Origin: Anthoceros angustus
Taxonomy: Eukaryota; Streptophyta; Anthocerotopsida; Anthocerotales; Anthocerotaceae
Direction: 5' to 3'
Assembly: GCA_010909165.1 (NCBI GenBank)
Contig: MU008157.1
Coordinates: 372,001-436,000 of the forward strand
DNA: 64,000 bases
Made by a program: the position numbers and the translations under genes. This document shows, in pieces, positions 55,441 through 64,000 of this stretch (position 1 is the first letter of the stretch; the number at the start of each line of letters is the position of its first letter). The notes beneath the pieces are model-generated. The model saw only the letters and a list, made by a program, of their open reading frames with translations, was not told the origin of the DNA and searched no databases.

Positions 55441-56870
55441 CATCCGTGTATCGCTGTTTGCTCTTGGGCTACGCCATCCGTGTATGGCTGTTTGCTCTCG
55501 TGCTACACCATTCGTGTATGGCTATGGCTGTTTGCTCTCGTGCTACACCATTCGTGTATGGCTGACCATGCTCTTGGGCTACGCCATCCGTGTATGGCTG
55601 TTTGCTCTCGTGCTACACCATCCGTGTATGGCTGACCATGCTCTCAGGCTACGCCGTCCGTGTATGACTGTTTGCTCTCGTGCTACACCATCCGTGTATG
55701 GCTGTTTGCTGGCTGTTTGCTCTCCACCATTTGTTTGCTCTCGGGCTACACCTGTTTGCTCTCCACCATTTGTTTGCTCTCAGGCTATACCACCTGTGTA
55801 TGGCTGTTTGCTCTCGGGCTACACCATCCGTGTATGGCGTGTATGGCTATTTGCTCTCGGGCTACACCATCCGTGTATTGGCTACACCATCTGTGTATGG
55901 CTGTTTGCTGGCTGTTTGCTCTCCACCATCTGTTTGCTCTAGGGGTACACTATCTCTGTATGGCTGTTTGCTGGCTGTTTGCTCTCCACCATCTGTTTGC
56001 TCTAGGGGTACACCATCTGTGTATGGCTATTTGCTGGCTGTTTGCTCTCCACCATTTGTTTGCTCTAGGGGTACACCATCTGTGTATGGCTGTTTGCTCT
56101 CGGGCTACACCATCCGTGTATGGCGTGTATGGCTATTTGCTCTAAGACTCGACGTGTATTGGCTACACCATCGTGTATGGTCTTTGGCCGCTTGCTCTTG
56201 GTATTTGCTCTCCATCTCATGTTTGCTCTCGGGCTACACCATCCGTGTATGGCTGTTTGCTCTCCACCATCTTTGTATGGCTGTTTGTTGTCCACCATCC
56301 GTGTATGGCTGTTTGCTCTTGGGCTACACCATATGTGTATGGCTGTTTGCTCTCCACCATCTTTGTATGGTTGTTTGCTGTCCACCATTCGTGTATGGCT
56401 GTTTGCTCTTGGGCTACACCATCCGTGTATGGCTGTTTGCTCTCCACCATCTTTGTATGGCTGTTTGCTGTCCACCATCCGTGTATGGCTGTTTGCTCTT
56501 GGGCTACACCATCTGTGTATGGCTGTTTGCTCTCCACCATCTTTGTATGGTCTTTGTCCACCATTCGTGTATGGTCGTTGCTCTTGGGCTACACCATCCG
56601 TGGTCGCTGTTGCTCTCCACCATCTTTGTATGGCTGTTTGCTGTCCACCATCCGTGTATGGCTGTTTGCTCTTGGGCTACACCATCCGTGTATGGCTGTT
56701 TGCTCTCCCATCTCGGGCTACACTATGGCTGTTTGCTCTCGGGCTATATCATCCATGTATAGCTGTTTGCTCTCCGATCTCGGGCTACACTATGGCTGTT
56801 TGTTCTCGGGCTACACCATCCGTGTATGGTTGTTTGCTCTCCGAGAGCAAACACCATGTCTGTTCTATGG
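55440..56870. repeat. Minisatellite family C, ~34 bp unit
   Basis: The unit is CTACACCATCCGTGTATGGC followed by TGTTTGCTCT(C/T)GGG, with variant sub-units CTCCACCATCTTTGTATGG. It grades from family B at its left and into family D at its right. Long cysteine-rich frames in it are spurious. Confidence 0.88.
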
Positions 56871-57430
56871 CTGATTGCTCTCGGGCTACACCATCTCTGT
56901 TTTCCGAGAGTTTGCTCTCCGATCTATGGCTGATTGCTCTGGGGCTACACCATCTCTTTCTATGGCTGATTGCTCTCGGGCTACACCATCTCTTTCTATG
57001 GCTGATTGCTCTCGGGCTACACCATCTCTTTCTATGGTTGATTGCTCTCGGGCTACACCATCTCTTTCTATGGCTGATTGCTCTCGGGCTACACCATCTC
57101 TTTCTATGGCTGATTGCTCTCGGGCTACACCATCTCTTTCTATGGCTGATTGCTCTCGGGCTACACCATCTCTTTCTATGGCTGATTGCTCTCGGGCTAC
57201 ACCATCTCTTTCTATGGTCGATTGCTCCTGCCACACCATCTCTGTATGGTCGATTGCTCCTGCCACACCATCTCTTTCTATGGCTAATTGCTCTCGCTGT
57301 TTTCCGAGAGTTTGCTTTCCGATCTATGGCTGATTGCTCTCGGGCTACACATCTCTGTTTTCCGAGAGTTTGCTCTCGGAGAGCAAATAGCCATACATAG
57401 ATGGTGTAGCCCGAGAGCAAACAGCCATAC
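56870..57430. repeat. Minisatellite family D, 36 bp unit
   Basis: The unit is CTTTCTATGGCTGATTGCTC followed by TCGGGCTACACCATCT, about ten regular copies. Its length is a multiple of three and several frames on both strands lack stops. At the right edge (57375-57430) a family C unit occurs in inverted orientation. Confidence 0.88.
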
Positions 57431-59206
57431 ACACCTCCGCATGCTGACATTGATGCCTCCGAACAGTGCATATCTAATGACTTTCAAGGTCACGGGAATG
57501 GAATATGCTACTTGTGCTGGTTGCATGGAGAAAGTGGTAAAGCGGATTCCAGGAATCGAGGATGCGATGGTCGCAGTAGTTCAAGACAAAGCTCAAGTCA
57601 TCTACCACCCCGCCTCCGTACAGGTGAGCAAGCAGCAAGATGATTTATAGGTGAGCTTTAAAAAAAGCTCCTAGGAACGGGACACTTCTGTGTTTTGGCC
57701 ATTGGTGTGGCTTGAGGAGGTCCACGTGCATTGAAGTAATGGCTTCCGATGTCATTTCTAAGTACTTTTGCATTTTCGCATCGCAAGAATAATACAAACA
57801 ACCGAAGATGCTGGCTTTGGGGCAATTCTTATTGAGGATGTTCCAAATCATAAGCACCTCGAGTTAAAAAAAGGTACGGTTGGCCTTGCACTGGAACAGG
57901 CGGAAATTCATTATGACTCAAGGCTCACTGACGTGAAACCTAATTAACGTGATTGATGATGTTGGATTCGAGGCTGCGCTTATTCATGTTGGGGAGGAAA
58001 GGAATCAGATTCAGCTGAACTGGAGGGTGTTCATTCTCAAGCTGCGAATAAGGACCTTAAGGTATCACTGCAACGCCCCAGTGGTGAAGTCAGTCGAGAT
58101 AATTGAGAATGGGGAAAACGTGTTGATCTAGTATGATCCAAACAAAACTGGGCCTAGGTACTTCATCGAAATCATAGCACAAATATGTACCATGCTTGCC
58201 ATGTACAAGGCCAGCTTGTTTACGAATCTAGGACATGTGGGCCCTGATCAGAGAAAGGAAATAGGGCATTACTTGACGAATTTCCTTTGGAGCTGTGTCT
58301 TCATAGTTCCTCTCTTTCTCCTCTCTATGGTGTTTAAATATATTCCTGTACTTGGGCATGGCCTGGATAAGAAGGTGGTCAACATGTTAAACATTGGAGA
58401 GATTCTGAGGTGGTTTTTATCTACCCTTCGTTCAGTTTTACGATTCTATGTGGGAGCTTACAAATCACTTCGTCATGGATATGCAAACATGATGTGCTAA
58501 TTGCTCTTGGTACAAGTGTTGCTTACTTTAATTCCGTCTATGCTGTTCTTCGTACAGCAACCTCTCAAACTTTGCAAGGCACTGATTTTTTTGACACTAA
58601 TGCCATGCTTATCTCCTTCATACTCCGTGCGAAGTACTAGGAGATTCTTGCCAAGGGGAAAACCTTACAAGCGTATGCTCACAAGAGAACCAAGGCCAGT
58701 GCAAAAGGTGGTTGGTGACAAGGTTATGGGTGGTACCCTGAACGAGAATGGGGTGCTACTTTTAAGGGCCACCCATGTTGGTTCAGAGACAGCCTTATCA
58801 CAAATAGTGAGGCTGGTGGAGACAACACAGATGGCAAAGGCATCGAGTACACAAGCTTGCGGATCGGATCTCAAGTATTTTGTACCTCGTAAGCATGATT
58901 TGCTAAAATTTTTTCATTCATGTTTACGCAAGAATGGCCGGCGTGATCTATCCAAGTCTCTATGGCAGAAAGGGCATCGTTGTGTTTTTTGGAGTTGATA
59001 AAACAGGAACTAATGAAGCCATTCTTGTGGTGAAGGTAGTAGTGGCTGCATTCTTTACGTGGCTGGGCTGGTATGTAGCTGGGAAGGCTGGCTCTAACCC
59101 GAAGTCTTGGATCCCATCGTCTATGTATGAGTTTGAGGTGGTACTTCAATACGGAATCTCGGTATTGGTCATTGCGTGCTCGTGTGCCTTGGGTTTAGGG
59201 TACTGA
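57430..59206 (+). pseudogene. Copper-transporting P1B-ATPase (HMA5/HMA7 type), truncated and frameshifted
   Basis: The first HMA domain reads MTFKVTGM, TCAGCMEKVVKRIPGIEDAM and DKAQVIYHPASVQ, then a GT donor. Then a second-domain remnant (AGFGAILIEDVP, later NVIDDVGFEAALIHV), YDPNKTGPRYFI, TNFLWSCVFIVPLFLLSMVF, KYIPVLGHGLDKKVVNMLNI, YVGAYKSLRHGYANM, TLNENGVLLLRATHVGSETA and SWIPSSM follow. It ends ISVLVIACSCALGLG. The metal-transport motif CPC of the family is CSC here. The actuator-domain segment carrying the TGE phosphatase motif is missing and the frame ends before the phosphorylation motif DKTG. Several frameshifts are present. The 5' end abuts the satellite. The family pumps copper to the secretory pathway and ethylene receptors; this copy cannot. 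Confidence 0.85.
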
Positions 59207-60590
59207 TTTATAATTATGATCACCTGGGCACATAATAACACAACTTTTCACATATTTCCATCCTCATGGTTGTACACACGAGTACAATTAAAGAATCCTA
59301 TATACTTTGATCGAAATGATTTTTCCTAGCAATAGGTTAAGCTTTATGATGCAAATCACACAAGACCAGACAGAGCTCAACAACTAGCCTTCAACAGCAA
59401 ACGTAAAAAAGAGGGATCTCCCTCTTTTGAGTTCTCGAACTCAAAAGAAACAAAGCCGCAAATTTAAGTGTGAGACGTCCAACAACTTCAGGGCAAGCTA
59501 GGTAGGATCGCACAGGCCCATTGAGAAATTTCTCAACTAGTTTCTCAGGAGCAAACGAACTCTAGACACCTATCACTTAATCAAGGAAAATTTGGAATTT
59601 AATGAATCAAGTTATTCCACTTAGTTTTGATTATCTTGCATTGGAAAGTTATCATCATCGATTGCATTGATTTATTTTTTTGCGCGCGTGTTGCATCCCT
59701 TAGTGCGGATGCTTTCTAATATATATTGACGATATTCTTCAATTTTAGTCATTTCAAGCACGTTTGGGTTGCACATGTCATCCAAATATAGTTCTAGTGG
59801 AAAATTTAAGATGATCTTATACGGCTCATTGGCACGTGATCTCGCCCATCATTAACTCGTACTCCACATAGATACATCTTAATTTTCATCTTATCCGATG
59901 CATATGCAGCTTGTTTTGCGACGTAGCCACAATAGCATTGTTTCCCAAATGATTTCGTTTTGACACATGGTTGTACACTTTGGTTGCAACTTCTTCTTGT
60001 TGGACGACTTGAGGGAGATGAATGTTCCTCATCGGTTGAAGTAGGGCACCATATATAACAATCAAATGTGCCAATATTTTTATTGACACTAACTCCTTGA
60101 TATTGTTCCTCATCTTCATTGACACTTTTATTAGTGCATATTTTGTGTCAACCATTTCACATGTGGTTCCGGATAGATGCCCTTAGACTAATATCTTGAC
60201 TTGACCTAGTTGGCCTAATAGGCTTCAATTGTTCGGCGTCTTGGACTTCCTGCACTTTCTTTATATTCGATCCAATTGCGGGTGATTGGATGAAGTTGAC
60301 GCGTGTGCTCCAAGTTTGGATGGTTGGTATACTTGATCCATGGATTCAAAATGCACATCGGTGCATTAGCGATCCACGTTCTTTCATAGCGACTTGGGTC
60401 CTTTACCCACTCAGCATGTGAAACACGAATTGTTAGAGGCTCATTCATGGATGCACCGTGTTGAAATAATGCTGGATTTACAATATCTATAAATTCCCGA
60501 CTAGATGGTGGTATATAGTCGATCCAGGGCCGCAAACATCCTTGTGAACATTTCTACTGTCTAAGTCGATGTATACATATACTCATCATT
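59207..60590. other. AT-rich spacer
   Basis: No supported gene. A perfect 11-bp inverted repeat (CTTTTGAGTTC/GAACTCAAAAG with a two-base centre) lies at 59422-59445. Minus-strand frames at 60155-59886 and 60535-60215 have no recognisable domain. Confidence 0.4.
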
Positions 60591-61090
60591 TGATATGTAC
60601 TCTTCTTCCTTGATTCCTCGTTGTCGACAAGCACCTTTTCCTTGATTCCTCGCTATCCGACAAGCGCCTTTTCCTTGATTCCTCATTGTCGACAAGCCCC
60701 TTTTCCTTGATTCCTCATTGTCGACAAGCCCCTTTTCCTGTGATTCTTCCTCGCCTCGACAAGCCCCTTTTCCTTGATTCCTCCTCGTCGACAAGCACCC
60801 TTTTCCTTGATTCCTCGTCGACAAGCGCCTTTTCCTTGATTCCTCATCGACAAGCGCCTTTTCCTTGATTCCTCATTGTCGACAAGCCCCTTTTCCTGTG
60901 ATTCCTCGCTGTCTGACAAGCCCCCTTTTCCCTGTGATTCCTCACCATGTTCCATGTTGCACCCTCCTTCCTCCGACTCCTCGCCGCTTGACATGTACCC
61001 TTTTCCCTTTAATTCCTTGATGTCAAACATCCTCCACGCTCTTTCCTCCGATACCTCATTGTCGACAAGCACCCTTTTCCTGATTCCTGT
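60590..61090. repeat. ~33-bp minisatellite, about 14 copies
   Basis: The unit is TTCCTTGATTCCTC followed by (AT)TGTCGACAAGC(A/C/G)CCTTT. Variants gain or lose 1-3 bases. Low-complexity frames on both strands (for example NQGKGACR on the minus strand) are by-products of the repeat. Confidence 0.85.
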
Positions 61091-61118
61091 GTGATTTACA
61101 AAGTAATATTATGCTCTG

Positions 61119-62486
61119 GTTTCACGCTAAAATGGAGTGAGAAGGAATTCTAGCCAAGACCAATGGGCAGTCACTTGTCCCTTAATTAAAAGTAATGCCT
61201 AATGATGCATACACATAATAGTGATTGTTTTAAGAATTAGTGAAAATCTCAAAATTCAAGCTCATGTAGTCACTTGTACTTTGTCTTAATAAGTAGTGCC
61301 TAAGGATACACACATATATAGTGGTCTTTTTAAGTTAAAAATCTCGGGATCCAAGGCCATATCGAGAAGTTCTTAATGTAAATATATCGAAACTCAAGGA
61401 CCATTTATACCTAAATACATTGGTAGAAAATAATTTTGGATATTACTTTTATAAAATTTTCAATTTCAAGGATTAAAAGTTGTTAAAGTTCCAAAACATA
61501 TCTAAAATAAGAATAATCTATATTTAGGTTTTATATTCCTTTTGATAATACATGCCCTCGGCTTGTGGACCAAAAGTGACCTTCTTAACGTGAAGTTTCC
61601 TTGATTTTTGGGTTCTCTCCGCTTTTTATTTATTTACTTCCGGCTCACTTTTTCTCGAAAATCAACTTAGCATGGATTCGCATGAACCCGAACCCGAGAA
61701 GAAAAGCCGACATGGCGAAGGAGAAAAAACTCAAACATCATAGAATGAGTAAATGAATCGTTTCTGAGTCGGAGTGTACTCTAGGTCCTTGTTTAAGAAC
61801 ATGGGAATTTCTTCAGGTCGGTCGAGACTGGGGCACCGGAACAAGCAACGGATGCCGTACACAGTTCCTGTGATAAATAATAGGTTGGGTGTCCATGGCA
61901 ACTGGATCAAACCCTTTACTTCTAATTTTTTGAGGGCATCCCATGACGCTTTGCAGTACCTTCCCAGCTTCTTGGCCGTGCGTCTCCTTGCCCGCGCTTC
62001 TCCTTTCTCCGTGCTTGGGACTTTTCTTGCAGATCCACTTACCATGTGGCTGCTTAGTTTACAACTAGTACCTGGAGGACCGCAATGCTCAACAACATCT
62101 GTTATTGGAGCGAATCAGCGCCTAAGTCTGCACCAAGTTTCCACCACAATAGGACAATGGTCTTTTCTACTAATGTATTTAGGTATAAATGGTCCTTGAG
62201 TTTCGATATATTTACATTAAGAACTTCTCGATATGGCCTTGGATCCTGAGATTTTTTCGTAAACTTAAAAAGACCACTATATATGTGTGTATCCTTAGGC
62301 ACTACTTATTAAGACAAAGTACAAGTGACTACATGAGCTTGAATTTTTGAGATTTTCACTAATTCTTAAAACAATCACTATTATGTGTATGCATCATTAG
62401 GCATTACTTTTAATTAAGGGACAAGTGACTCTGCCCATTGGTCTTGGCTAGAATTCCTTCTCACTCCATTTTTAGTGCGTGAAACC
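61119..62486. mobile_element. Foldback-like element with ~310-bp inverted arms
   Basis: The left arm 61119-61430 and right arm 62163-62486 are reverse complements with only scattered differences. Matching blocks include GGTTTCACGC at the outer ends and GGACCATTTATACCTAAATA at the inner ends. The central 732 bases hold a 105-codon minus-strand frame (62045-61731) of unknown kind (KLGRYCKASWDALKKLEVKG). No target duplication is evident. It may be a foldback transposon or an inverted duplication. Confidence 0.82.
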
Positions 62487-62487
62487 T

Positions 62488-63100
62488 GTAGCAAGATGGT
62501 GTAGCCCGAGAGCAAACAGCCAAACACAGATGGTGTAGCCCGAGAGCAAACAGCCAAACACAGATGGTGTAGCCCGAGAGCAAACAGCCAAACACAGATG
62601 GTGTAGGCAGAGCAACCATACACGGATGGTGTGGCCGAGCAAACAGCCATACACGATGGTGTGGCGAGAGCAAAAACCACAGAGATGGTGTGGCAGAGCA
62701 ACCATACAGATGGTGTGGCGAGCAAACAGCCATACATGATGGTGTAGCCCGAGAGCAAACACCATCTCTATAATTTGCTCTCCGAGCAAACACCATCTCG
62801 TTCTATGGCCGCTCTCCGAGCAAACACCATCTCGTTCTATGTTTGCTCTCAGCAAACACCATCTGTTCTATGGGTTTGCTCTCGAGAGCAACACACCATC
62901 TCGTTCTATGGCTGTTTGCTCTCGAGAGCAAACACCATCTCGTTTTATGGTCGTTTGCTCTCCGAGCAAACACCATCTCTGTTTTATGGTGCTTGCTCTC
63001 AAGAGCAAACACCATCTCTGTTCTATGGCTGTTTGCTCTCGAAGAGCAAACAGCCATAGAACAGAGATGGTGTAGCCCGAGAGCAAACAGAGAAGCTGGA
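62488..63100. repeat. Satellite families C/D, second array with mixed orientation
   Basis: From 62490 to about 62770 the units are inverted relative to the 55-57 kb array (GATGGTGTAGCCCGAGAGCA). From about 62770 to 63040 they return to the original orientation (AAACACCATCTCGTTCTATG), then invert again to 63090. Confidence 0.85.
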
Positions 63101-63169
63101 GAAGCCTTGGAAAGTGAAGAGTGCAACTATAAATGGTGTAGCGTGCACGCGCTTTCTGTGTAGCGTGTA

Positions 63170-63660
63170 GAGGCATAAAGCAAAAAACCATACTTGGTTT
63201 TTTATGTAGTGTGCACAGGCAAATAGTATGGTTTTTTATGTAGCGTGCACAGGCAGATAGCAAAGAACCATACATGGCCTTGCTTACACATAGCTTTGCC
63301 CAAGAACCATACATGGCCTTGCTTATACACAGCTTTGCCCAAGAACCATACATGGCCTTGCTTATACACAGCTTTGCCCAAGAACCATACATGGCCTTGC
63401 TTATACACAGCTTTGCCCAAGAACCATATATGGCCTTGCTTATATACAGCTTTGCCCAAGAACCATACATGGCCTTGCTTATACACAGCTTTGCCCAAGA
63501 ACCATACATGGCCTTGCTTATACACAACTTTGCCCCTCAGTAAGGTACAAGGGAGAATGAAAGAAAGCAAAGAACCATACATGGTTTTGCCCCTCAATAA
63601 GGTACAAAAGCACATGGAAGAAAAGTTAAAAACCATATATGGCCTTGCCTCTCAATAGGA
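63170..63660. repeat. 39-bp minisatellite, about seven regular copies plus edge variants
   Basis: The unit is CATGGCCTTGCTTATACACA followed by GCTTTGCCCAAGAACCATA, most regular at 63270-63535. Left and right edge copies are shorter and diverged (AGCAAAGAACCATACATGG). The unit is 13 codons long and stop-free in several frames, hence ~90-219-codon spurious frames. Confidence 0.88.
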
Positions 63661-64000
63661 TACAAGGGCACGTGAAAGGTTTAGTCAAATTGAACCTCTT
63701 CGGGCTATAGCCTAAAGAAACAACAAAAAAGAGACCCAACTAAAATCTTCCAAAGAACAGAGATGCCTTGCCCCTCATTCAATAGGGCACAAAGGTATAT
63801 GAAAGGCTTAGCGAAATTGCAACCCTATAGCAAAACAAGGGGCGAAGTGAATCTCCTCTACTCACTCTAGTGCAAGCATGAGGGAAGAGCGCGTAGCCCA
63901 CAAGGAGGGAAGAACGCGTGGCCCACACTTTATGTTTTGTTAATAGTTAAATGAACAAATAGTTCTTAGTATAAGACGTCAAAGGTGATCACCATGTTAT
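63661..64000. other. Unassigned DNA at the right edge
   Basis: AT-rich with a partial repeat of AGGG(C/A)ACA-AAGG-TATATGAAAGG-type sequence near 63655-63810 and two copies of GGGAAGA(G/A)CGCGT(A/G)GCCCAC (63882-63934). No gene is seen. Confidence 0.4.

Noticed and set aside
54400-57400. Open frames of 200-430 codons on both strands, rich in Cys, Leu and His
   Set aside because: They run entirely through minisatellite units without stop codons. All frames give short-period peptides and none has a domain, so they are by-products of the repeat.
63245-63545. Regular 39-bp direct repeats reminiscent of a CRISPR array
   Set aside because: The units are contiguous with no unique spacers, there are no cas genes and the DNA is plant nuclear. 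It is a minisatellite.

Overview
The window is nuclear DNA of a land plant. It holds spliceosomal genes with GT-AG introns, a chloroplast-type Cu/Zn superoxide dismutase, a thylakoid rhodanese (TROL), a TAXIMIN cysteine-rich peptide, two EXORDIUM-like wall proteins, a PLS-class pentatricopeptide repeat (PPR) protein and plant transposons. Gene density is low (about nine real genes in 64 kb) and more than half the window is repeats. The intronless, internally reduplicated PPR gene and the style of the repeats suggest a seed-free plant (fern, lycophyte or bryophyte), but the species cannot be fixed from this sequence.

Layout. 0-4.3 kb is gene-dense: the 3' part of TROL (+), a two-exon TAXIMIN gene (-) and an eight-exon chloroplastic Cu/Zn-SOD gene (-). 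4.35-24.6 kb reads as one decayed PIF/Harbinger transposon. It has TTA target-site duplications and 15-bp terminal inverted repeats (TIRs). Its transposase is split by a ~16.4 kb insertion that carries inverted ends of its own. The insertion holds three ~1.45 kb tandem repeats, a broken transposase-like gene of a family I cannot name, a RING-like minus-strand reading frame, ~1.02 kb tandem repeats and a GC-rich palindromic minisatellite. The Harbinger Myb-like gene lies on the far side, and its right end is duplicated.

24.6-30.6 kb is gene-poor, with a dispersed GGACGTCC-type motif, an OTU-like fragment and a large intronless broken copy of the histone chaperone HIRA. 30.9-51.5 kb is the second gene-rich part: an acyltransferase-fold gene (+), a divergent EXORDIUM-like pair (- and +), the PPR gene (+), a 2-oxoglutarate/Fe(II) dioxygenase (-), a 1.4 kb non-autonomous DNA transposon and a ten-exon DNMT2 tRNA-methyltransferase gene (+) with a GC-AG intron.

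51.3-64 kb is an unstable satellite zone. A ~1.72 kb tandem duplication copies the last exon of DNMT2 plus a tRNA-Ala(UGC) gene. Short-period arrays then change unit stepwise over about 5 kb and are followed by a copper-ATPase pseudogene, further minisatellites and a 1.37 kb element with ~310-bp inverted arms.

The genes do not form one pathway. TROL and SOD act in the chloroplast, the EXO-like proteins are secreted, PPR proteins usually act in organelles, and DNMT2 modifies tRNA. Many differences between near-identical repeat copies, and three offsetting indels inside one EXO-like gene, sit in short GC-rich runs. Some breaks may therefore be assembly errors rather than biology. Exon structures were inferred by hand from splice signals, reading phase and family similarity; no database search was run.
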